Part shown: piece by piece, positions 57,891 to 64,000 of the stretch | Layout of the letters: the number at the start of each line of letters is the position of its first letter | How positions within the stretch are numbered: position 1 is the first letter of the stretch | From: Agromyces intestinalis | GTDB taxonomy: Bacteria; Actinomycetota; Actinomycetes; Actinomycetales; Microbacteriaceae | Assembly (NCBI RefSeq): GCF_008365295.1 | Contig: NZ_CP043505.1 | Coordinates: 3,286,001-3,350,000, forward strand | Direction: 5' to 3' | DNA length: 64,000 nt | The notes under the pieces: model-generated | What the model saw: the letters and a program-made list of their open reading frames with translations, nothing else | Told to the model about the DNA's origin: nothing | The model's database searches: none | Translations under genes and position numbers: made by a program

Positions 57891-58289
57891 TCACGCGGCC
57901 TGGAACGCACCGACGATCGCGCCCATCGCGGTGAACACGATCGCGTTGTAGCCGCCGTTGATGAGAAACCACGTGAGCGACCGGCGTTCGAACAGCGCGT
58001 TCACGCCGAATGCCGCAGCCACCCAGGCGACACCGGCGGCAGCACCCGCCAGCGCACCGAACGCGACGCCGTTCGAGCCGATGAACGCCGCCAGCGTCAC
58101 CGCCGTCACGAGCGAGAGGACGAACGTGCCGACGAACGCGCGCACCACGCCGCCGCGCAGTGCCTCATCCGAGACCCCGGCGGCGCGCTGCCACGGCCTG
58201 GCGAGCAGCACCGAGTACCAGAGCCCGCCTACGGCGAACGCCGACACTGCGGCGAGCGCGACGCCCCACCAGTTGATGTCGATCGACAT
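57891..58289 (-). CDS. DUF1761-family membrane protein
   Basis: 132 residues with four helices. MSIDINWWGVALAAVSAFAVGGLWYSVLLARPWQ and SLTWFLINGGYNAIVFTAMGAIVGAF are the first and last helices typical of DUF1761 proteins. The ATG follows CGGAGGAGCCGCGC. It lies just after the AraC-type gene on the same strand with 51 bases between, possibly co-transcribed. Function unknown. Confidence 0.88.
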   Translation of the reverse strand: MSIDINWWGVALAAVSAFAVGGLWYSVLLARPWQRAAGVSDEALRGGVVRAFVGTFVLSLVTAVTLAAFIGSNGVAFGALAGAAAGVAWVAAAFGVNALFERRSLTWFLINGGYNAIVFTAMGAIVGAFQAA

Positions 58290-58340
58290 GCGCGGCTCCT
58301 CCGCTTCGAGCGGGGAGATCGGATGCCCCGCGGCAGGAGG

Positions 58341-59294
58341 CTATCGACGCGCAGCGGCCGGGGGCTTGTACGAAGTTGACCCCGAACTCGGCTTCGACTT
58401 CGACTTCGACTCCGACTTCGACTCCGACTCCGACCGCGACTCCGACCGCGAGGATCGGGCCGCAATCGGCACCTCGTCGAGCGGCACGAAGCTCGCCGCA
58501 TCGGGCCCGAACTCGCGCACGAGCGCGAGGTACTCGCCCGGTGCGAGGCCGCTGAAGCGGCGGAACGCGCGGATCACGTGGGGCTGGTCGTAGTAGCCGG
58601 ATGCCGCAGCCGCATCCGCCCAGGTCGGCATCGTCTCGCCGATGGGCAGTGCCGAGACGAACCGGTGGAACCGCAGCAGTTCGGCGTACCGCTTCGGCAG
58701 CATGCCGCATGCGGCGCGCACGTGGGCGAGCAGCGTGCGGTGCGAAACGCCCGCCTGCACCGCGAGCTCGCCGATCCGCCGCTGCGGGTCGGCCGCGAGC
58801 GCCGCGAGCAGGGCGGTGGCGATCGGGTCGGCCTCGATACCGGCGCGCCGCCGCGAGCGCAGGAAGGATTCGAGCGCGTCGAGCGCCTCGGCGGGCTCCA
58901 GTGCGGCGCGATCGCGCAACTCGGCCGCGAGTTCGGCAGCGCCGGGCAGCACCGCTTCGGCGGCGAGCACCCGGCCGGTGACCTCCGACGGAGGGACGCT
59001 GGTGAACGCGCGCAACCCCTGGGGGGTGAACTCGACGCCGACGTGCCGGATGACGGGCGGGCTCTCGATGACGAGATACTCCGACTGGATGCCCGAGACG
59101 AACGCGTCGTCGACGCGCACCGCCTCACCCTGGCGATCGAACAGCCGGTACGGCGCCGACAGGTTCACGATCGCGTGCACGTACGGCAGCGGCAGGATCT
59201 TCTCGTACGGCCGCGGGCGCGGCACCTCCTGGTACCAGAGCCGCGTCACGAACTCCTGCCACTCGGGCGGAGCCTCGCGCGACTGGAAGGTCAT
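58341..59294 (-). CDS. AraC-family transcriptional regulator with repeat-derived tail
   Basis: 317 residues. The N-terminal ligand domain is followed by an AraC-type double helix-turn-helix: RRIGELAVQAGVSHRTLLAHVRAACGMLPKRYAELLRFHRFVSALP...WADAAAASGYYDQPHVIRAFRRFSGLAPGEYL (about 172-257). The last 40 residues are a Ser/Arg/Glu/Lys tail encoded by near-perfect GACTCC/GACTTC hexamer repeats (58389-58456). It may control the adjacent DUF1761 gene. Confidence 0.9.
   Translation of the reverse strand: MTFQSREAPPEWQEFVTRLWYQEVPRPRPYEKILPLPYVHAIVNLSAPYRLFDRQGEAVRVDDAFVSGIQSEYLVIESPPVIRHVGVEFTPQGLRAFTSVPPSEVTGRVLAAEAVLPGAAELAAELRDRAALEPAEALDALESFLRSRRRAGIEADPIATALLAALAADPQRRIGELAVQAGVSHRTLLAHVRAACGMLPKRYAELLRFHRFVSALPIGETMPTWADAAAASGYYDQPHVIRAFRRFSGLAPGEYLALVREFGPDAASFVPLDEVPIAARSSRSESRSESESKSESKSKSKPSSGSTSYKPPAAARR
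58383..58456. repeat. Hexanucleotide repeat tract in the regulator tail
   Basis: About a dozen copies of GACTTC/GACTCC/GACCGC-type hexamers encode alternating Ser and Glu/Lys/Arg. Slippage here would change tail length in steps of two residues without frameshift. Confidence 0.85.
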
Positions 59295-59310
59295 CGTCGT
59301 GGCGACGAGG

Positions 59311-60630
59311 TCACCGGTACGTCGTCGGAATCGCCGGTTCGCCGCGAGCGAGGCGGAACGCCTCGATCGGCAGTTCCTGCATCACCTCGGCGCGGTGCGC
59401 CCGCGCGGCCTGCGTTCCGGCGACGCCCGTGTACGAGGCATCCGGTTCGCCGTCGACCATCAGCTGCACCATCAGCGGGCGCAACCGATCGCCCGACTCG
59501 AACTCGGGTTCGCCCTCGGGGCCGTCGCCGACGAACACGAGCTCCTCGCGCGCGGTGCGTGTCGAATCGAGCCGGCGAGCCGCGTTCTTGCGCCCGCCGA
59601 CCGACACCTTCGAGGCCGACGCCTTGGCCACCGACACCCACTCACCGGCGTCGTCGCGGCGCGCGACCAGCTTGTAGACCATCCCCGCGGCAGGATGCCC
59701 CGACCCGGTCACGACCGAGGTGCCCACGCCGTACGAGTCGACGGGCGAGCCCGACATCGCGGCGATGGTGTACTCGTCGAGGTCGCTGGTGACCGTGATC
59801 TTCGTGTTCACCGCGCCGAGCGCGTCGAGCTGCTCGCGCACCGCGACCACGACGGTGGGCAGGTCGCCCGAGTCGATGCGCACGGCGCCGAGTTCGGGCC
59901 CCGCGACCCGCACGGCGGTCTCGACGCCGCGCTCGATGTCGTAGGTGTCGACGAGCAGCGTCGTCTTCGGGCCGAACGCGGCGACCTGCGCGCGGAACGC
60001 CGCCTCTTCACTGTCGTGCAGCAGCGTGAAGGCGTGTGCCGCGGTGCCCATCGTGGGGATGCCCCAGGTGCGCCCCGCCTCGAGGTTCGAGGTGGCGTCG
60101 AATCCTGCGATGTACGCGGCCCGCGCCGCGGCGACCGCCGACCGCTCGTTCGTGCGGCGCGAGCCCATCTCGGCGATCGGCCGGCCGAGCGCGACCGACA
60201 CCATGCGCGCCGCCGCACTCGCCACCGACGAGTCGAAGTTGAGGGTCGAGAGCACCAGCGTCTCGAGCATGACGGCCTCGGCGAACGTGGCCTGCACCGT
60301 GATGAGCGGCGACCCCGGGAAGTACGCCTCGCCCTCGCGGTACCCCCACACGTCGCCGTGGAACCGGTAGTCGGCGAGCCAGTCGAGCGTCGCGGGGCGC
60401 ACGACCTCGTTCGCGCGCAGCCACTCGAGTTCGGCGTCGTCGAACCGGAACCGCTCGATCAGCTCGAGCAGCCGACCGGTGCCCGCGACGACGCCGTAGC
60501 GGCGCCCGCCCGGCAGCGAACGGGCGAAGCCCTCGAACAGGCTCTCGCGGTGGGCGGTGCCGTCGAGCAGGGCGGCGTCCACCATCGTGAGCTCGTAGCG
60601 GTCGGTGAAGAGGGCAGCTGAGCCGGTCAC
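59311..60630 (-). CDS. pncB: Nicotinate phosphoribosyltransferase
   Basis: 439 residues. The N terminus [51 protein letters not shown], then [31 protein letters not shown] and [11 protein letters not shown] (phosphoribosyl site, about 270), identify the enzyme that makes nicotinate mononucleotide from nicotinate and PRPP in NAD salvage. The GTG start is seven bases after TAGGCT on the minus strand, so the mRNA is probably leaderless. It is divergent from murI. Confidence 0.95.
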   Translation of the reverse strand: MTGSAALFTDRYELTMVDAALLDGTAHRESLFEGFARSLPGGRRYGVVAGTGRLLELIERFRFDDAELEWLRANEVVRPATLDWLADYRFHGDVWGYREGEAYFPGSPLITVQATFAEAVMLETLVLSTLNFDSSVASAAARMVSVALGRPIAEMGSRRTNERSAVAAARAAYIAGFDATSNLEAGRTWGIPTMGTAAHAFTLLHDSEEAAFRAQVAAFGPKTTLLVDTYDIERGVETAVRVAGPELGAVRIDSGDLPTVVVAVREQLDALGAVNTKITVTSDLDEYTIAAMSGSPVDSYGVGTSVVTGSGHPAAGMVYKLVARRDDAGEWVSVAKASASKVSVGGRKNAARRLDSTRTAREELVFVGDGPEGEPEFESGDRLRPLMVQLMVDGEPDASYTGVAGTQAARAHRAEVMQELPIEAFRLARGEPAIPTTYR

Positions 60631-60721
60631 GCAGACGAGCCTAGCGATCGGATGCCGCGCACGGCGCCGTGGCGGAGCATCCGATCTCGCCGTCGAGCCG
60701 GAGCATCTAGGCTTGGAGACC

Positions 60722-61576
60722 GTGACGGACCAGCCGATCGGGATCTTCGACTCAGGAGTCGGCGGTCTCACGGTGGCCCGAGCCGTGAAAGACCAACTGC
60801 CCAACGAGTCGATCCTCTACGTCGGCGACCTCGCGCATTCGCCCTATGGCCCCAAGAAGATCGCGGATGTCCGGCGCTACGCGCTCGCCGTGATCGACGA
60901 TCTGGTCGCCCAGGGCGTGAAGATGGTCGTGATCGCGTGCAACACCGCGTCGGCGGCGATGCTCCGCGACGCGCGCGAGCGCTACGACGTGCCGGTGGTC
61001 GAGGTGATCCAGCCCGCGGTGCGACGCGCGGTCGCCACGACACGCAACGGTCGCGTCGGCGTCATCGGCACCGCCGGCACGGTGCAGTCGCGGGCCTATG
61101 ACGACGCGTTCGCGGCGGCGCCCCACCTCGAGCTGTTCTCGCAGGCGTGCCCCCGGTTCGTCGAGTTCGTCGAGGCCGGCGTGACGACCGGCGACGAACT
61201 GCTGAGCGTCGCCGAGGAGTACCTGGCGCCGCTGAAGCGCGCCGACATCGACACGCTCGTGCTCGGCTGCACCCATTACCCGTTCCTGAAGGGCGCGATC
61301 TCGTACGTCATGGGCGAAGAGGTCGCGCTGGTGTCGAGCGATGTCGAGACCGCGAACGACGTGTACCGCGTGCTGGTGTCGACCGGCCTCGAACGTCGCG
61401 CGCCCGCCCCGCCCGAGTACCGCTACGAGGCCACAGGCGGCTCGACGAGTGCGTTCCTCGACCTCGCCCACCGGCTCATCGCCCCCGAGATCCCGAGCGT
61501 CGAGCTCGTCCAGACCGGCGCCATCACCCTGCCCAGAACCCCGCAGAGCACTCATTCGAGAGGACCGCATTCGTGA
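60722..61576 (+). CDS. murI: Glutamate racemase
   Basis: 284 residues. [17 protein letters not shown] (about 5-21), [11 protein letters not shown] (first catalytic Cys, about 73) and [13 protein letters not shown] (second Cys, about 183) define MurI, which makes D-glutamate for peptidoglycan. The GTG at 60722 follows TTGGAGACC, with TAGGCT at 60708-60713 as -10. Its TGA overlaps the GTG of the RNase PH gene, in the common actinobacterial order murI-rph-rdgB. Confidence 0.97.
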   Translation: MTDQPIGIFDSGVGGLTVARAVKDQLPNESILYVGDLAHSPYGPKKIADVRRYALAVIDDLVAQGVKMVVIACNTASAAMLRDARERYDVPVVEVIQPAVRRAVATTRNGRVGVIGTAGTVQSRAYDDAFAAAPHLELFSQACPRFVEFVEAGVTTGDELLSVAEEYLAPLKRADIDTLVLGCTHYPFLKGAISYVMGEEVALVSSDVETANDVYRVLVSTGLERRAPAPPEYRYEATGGSTSAFLDLAHRLIAPEIPSVELVQTGAITLPRTPQSTHSRGPHS

Positions 61577-62388
61577 CCGACGCATCCGTGCAGCCCGAAG
61601 CATCCGTGCAGCCCGAAGCATCCGTGCAGCCCGAGGCATCCGCCCCCGCCGTGGTGCGCGCCGACGGGCGCGCGCCCGACCACCTGCGCGACGTGACCAT
61701 CGAACGCGGCTGGAGCGCGCACGCCGAAGGCAGCGCGCTCATCTCGTTCGGGCGCACCAAGGTGCTCTGCACCGCGAGCTTCACGAACGGCGTGCCGCGC
61801 TGGATGAACGGCTCGGGCAAGGGGTGGGTCACCGCCGAGTACGCGATGCTGCCGCGCTCGACCAACACCCGCAACGATCGCGAGAGCGTGAAGGGCCGCG
61901 TCGGCGGGCGCACGCACGAGATCAGCCGGCTCATCGGCCGATCGCTGCGCGCCGTCGTCGACACCAAGGCGCTCGGCGAGAACACCATCCAGATCGACTG
62001 CGACGTGCTGCAGGCCGATGGCGGCACCCGCACCGCCGCGATCACGGGCGCCTACGTGGCGCTCGCCGACGCGATCGAGTGGGCCCGCGGCAAGAAGTTC
62101 ATCGGGCAGCGCGCGACGCCGCTCATCGACACGGTGTCGGCGGTGTCGGTCGGCATCATCGACGGCACGCCCATGCTCGACCTCGCGTATGTCGAAGACG
62201 TGCGCGCCGAGACCGACATGAACGTCGTCGCGACCGGCCGCGGCCTCTTCGTCGAGGTGCAGGGCACCGCCGAGGGCGCGCCGTTCGACCGCCGCGAGCT
62301 CGACGCGCTGCTCGACCTCGCGCTCGGCGGCACCGCCGATCTCGCGCGCATCCAGACCGCCGCGCTCGCCGCGGCGCAGGGGGAGTGA
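61573..62388 (+). CDS. rph: Ribonuclease PH
   Basis: 271 residues. [39 protein letters not shown] and [21 protein letters not shown] are classic RNase PH motifs for phosphorolytic 3'-end trimming of tRNA. The GTG overlaps the murI stop. Before the usual start ([18 protein letters not shown]) there are about 28 extra residues with three VQPEAS repeats encoded by an 18-bp tandem repeat (61583-61636), an unusual extension. Confidence 0.96.
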   Translation: MTDASVQPEASVQPEASVQPEASAPAVVRADGRAPDHLRDVTIERGWSAHAEGSALISFGRTKVLCTASFTNGVPRWMNGSGKGWVTAEYAMLPRSTNTRNDRESVKGRVGGRTHEISRLIGRSLRAVVDTKALGENTIQIDCDVLQADGGTRTAAITGAYVALADAIEWARGKKFIGQRATPLIDTVSAVSVGIIDGTPMLDLAYVEDVRAETDMNVVATGRGLFVEVQGTAEGAPFDRRELDALLDLALGGTADLARIQTAALAAAQGE

Positions 62389-62393
62389 GCCGG

Positions 62394-63014
62394 ATGCCCC
62401 TCGAGATCGTGCTCGCCACGCACAATCCCGGCAAGGTGGCCGAGTTCCAGAAGATGGTCGCCGAGCACCTGCCCGACGTCACCGTGCTGGCGTACCACGG
62501 GCCCGAGCCCGTCGAGGACGGCACGACCTTCGACGAGAACGCCCTGCTGAAGGCGCGCGCCGCGGCCGCGCACACCGGCCGCATCGCACTGGCGGATGAC
62601 TCGGGCCTCTGCGTCGACATCATGAACGGCGCCCCCGGCATCTTCTCGGCGCGCTGGTCGGGGCACCGCGCCGATTCCGACTCGAACATCCGGCTGCTGC
62701 TCGAGCAGCTCTCCGACGTGCGACGGCCGCATCGCGACGCGCACTTCCACTGCACGCTCGCGCTGGTCGTGCCGGCGGGCGAACCGACCGTCGAGCCCCG
62801 CGAGGTGCTCGCCCATGGCGAATGGCCCGGCCAGATCGCCTACGAGCCGCGCGGATCGTACGGGCACGGCTACGATCCGATCTTCGAGCCCGACGGGCGT
62901 GAGATCACGGCGGCCGAACTGCCTCCGGCCGTGAAGAACGCCGAGAGCCACCGTGCCAGGGCATTCGGCGAGCTGCTGCCGAACCTGGCCGAGCTGGCCG
63001 CGCAACGCGGCTGA
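62394..63014 (+). CDS. rdgB: XTP/dITP pyrophosphatase (RdgB/HAM1 family)
   Basis: 206 residues. LEIVLATHNPGKVAEFQ (substrate loop), TFDENALLKARAAA (metal-binding Glu), ADDSGLCVDIMNGAPGIFSARWSG and GYDPIFEPDG are the full HAM1 set. It removes non-canonical purine nucleoside triphosphates to protect DNA and RNA. ATG at 62394 follows GGGGGA; a GTG overlapping the rph stop (62385) is possible. It completes the murI-rph-rdgB operon. Confidence 0.95.
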   Translation: MPLEIVLATHNPGKVAEFQKMVAEHLPDVTVLAYHGPEPVEDGTTFDENALLKARAAAAHTGRIALADDSGLCVDIMNGAPGIFSARWSGHRADSDSNIRLLLEQLSDVRRPHRDAHFHCTLALVVPAGEPTVEPREVLAHGEWPGQIAYEPRGSYGHGYDPIFEPDGREITAAELPPAVKNAESHRARAFGELLPNLAELAAQRG

Positions 63015-63104
63015 GCGAGACGCCGGCTGCGCGGCTGAGAACGCTACTCATTCCCACTTCCATCTGGGCCTGACCGGGGATTTCCGACCTAGGCTGGAGT
63101 GGCC

Positions 63105-64000
63105 ATGAGTCACTCGCATTCGCACTCCCACGACGTCGCCGGCGGCAACCGCGCCCGCATCGTGGTCGCCATCGCGATCATCGGCGCGTTTCTCGTGGTG
63201 CAGGTCGTCGGTTCGCTGATCAGCGGGTCGCTGGCCCTGCTCGCCGACGCGGGCCACATGGCGGGCGACCTCGTCGGGCTCCTCGTCGCGCTCGGCGCGG
63301 CGATCATCGCTGCGCGCCCCGCGAACGACCGGCAGACCTACGGATTCCAGCGGTTCGAGGTGTTCGGCGCGCTCGTGAACGGGGTCGTCCTCGTAGTGGT
63401 GGCCGTCGCCGTCACGATCGGTGCCATCGACCGGCTGGTGACGGGCGCGACCGGCGACGCGCACGAGGTGCAGGGCGTGCCCATGCTCGTCGTGGCCGTT
63501 GCAGGCCTCGCCGCGAACATCGCCGCGATGCTCGTGCTGCGCTCGGGCGCGAAGGACTCGATCAACGTGCGCGGCGCCTACCTCGAGGTACTCGGCGACA
63601 CGATCGGCTCGATCCTCGTCATCGCGGCGGCCGGAGTCATCCTGCTGACCGGGTGGCACGCGGCCGACCCGATCGCGTCGCTCGCGATCGCCGCGCTCAT
63701 TCTGCCGCGCGCGGTGCTGCTGCTGCGCGACGTGCTGCGGGTGCTGAGCCAGGCGGCGCCGGCCGACGTGCGCGTCGCCGACATCCGCGAGCACCTGCTG
63801 CGCACGCCCGGGGTGCTCGATGTGCACGACGTGCACGTCTGGGCCATCACGACGGGCGCCCACGTGTTCAGCGCCCATGTCGTCGCCGAACCCGAGGCGC
63901 TTGCCGGCGAACGACAGCAGTGCCTGCTCGACGACCTCGGCGACTGCCTCGCCGGCCACTTCGATGTCGCGCACTCGACGTTCCAGCTCGAGTCGGCCGA
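63105..64000 (+). CDS. Cation diffusion facilitator, 3' end outside window
   Basis: 298 residues are visible and the frame is still open at the window end. The start has a metal-binding His-rich tail MSHSHSHSHD. Transmembrane helices carry the CDF zinc-site motifs SLALLADAGHMAGDLVGLLVAL (helix 2 His/Asp pair) and VRGAYLEVLGDTIGSILVIAAA (helix 5). The cytoplasmic C-terminal domain contains VLDVHDVHVWAITTGAHVFSAHVV. It should export Zn2+ or a similar metal in exchange for protons. TAGGCT at 63090-63095 is a good -10. Confidence 0.95.
   Translation, partial: MSHSHSHSHDVAGGNRARIVVAIAIIGAFLVVQVVGSLISGSLALLADAGHMAGDLVGLLVALGAAIIAARPANDRQTYGFQRFEVFGALVNGVVLVVVAVAVTIGAIDRLVTGATGDAHEVQGVPMLVVAVAGLAANIAAMLVLRSGAKDSINVRGAYLEVLGDTIGSILVIAAAGVILLTGWHAADPIASLAIAALILPRAVLLLRDVLRVLSQAAPADVRVADIREHLLRTPGVLDVHDVHVWAITTGAHVFSAHVVAEPEALAGERQQCLLDDLGDCLAGHFDVAHSTFQLESA

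Overview
This is a high-GC actinobacterial chromosome segment, most likely from the Microbacteriaceae (an Agromyces- or Leifsonia-like genus). The reasons are the strong GC bias, many genes whose start codon lies 6-8 nt after a TANNNT -10 box (leaderless or near-leaderless), an HNH/DUF222-type gene, DUF3039, a HelR-type RNA polymerase ATPase and CDP-glycerol-type wall-polymer genes. The genus is inference; no rRNA is present.

Layout. 1-10041: a sugar-catabolic operon on the + strand: a truncated GH2-like hydrolase, an ABC sugar importer (lipoprotein binding protein plus two permeases, no ATPase of its own), a ribokinase-like kinase, D-ribose pyranase, a GH38-like glycosidase and a Gfo/Idh/MocA oxidoreductase. 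An initiator tRNA with a terminator follows at 10254. 10530-15050 (-) is a very large secreted GH95-like alpha-L-fucosidase. 15.4-24.9 kb is housekeeping and stress: SDR, cupin, HelR with a rifamycin-associated-element-like inverted repeat in its promoter, hydrolase, YdhR-like protein, nitrilase-family hydrolase, aminotransferase and an HtrA-like protease. 25.0-29.3 kb and 39.7-42.7 kb together look like one wall-glycopolymer locus (two GT2s, a CDP-alcohol phosphotransferase, a TagF-like polymerase, a TagGH-type exporter and a nucleotidyltransferase). Between them lies a defence-type block (30.1-37.6 kb) with a MazEF-like pair and a type III-like restriction-modification operon that carries a small winged-helix gene and faces a divergent XRE regulator.

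The most interesting object is an 11.2-kb integrative element, 44548-55726, bounded by a perfect 19-bp direct repeat (attL/attR). It sits exactly at the junction between an ABC ATPase gene and its membrane partner. Removing the element restores an ordinary overlapping ATPase-permease gene pair. The element carries an XRE regulator, a UDG-like protein, an RHH regulator, small unknowns, an AlpA/excisionase-like HTH, a primase-ATPase, an HGG-motif protein, a serine recombinase and a tyrosine integrase. Between the integrase and attR there is a two-gene cassette of unknown function. It has no capsid or conjugation genes, so it resembles a satellite-like or mobilisable island. Its right end supplies a putative promoter and start codons to the decapitated permease gene.

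57.3-64 kb is conserved host sequence: DUF3039, DUF1761, an AraC regulator with a repeat-derived tail, nicotinate phosphoribosyltransferase, murI, rph, the rdgB-type pyrophosphatase and a CDF metal exporter cut by the window end.
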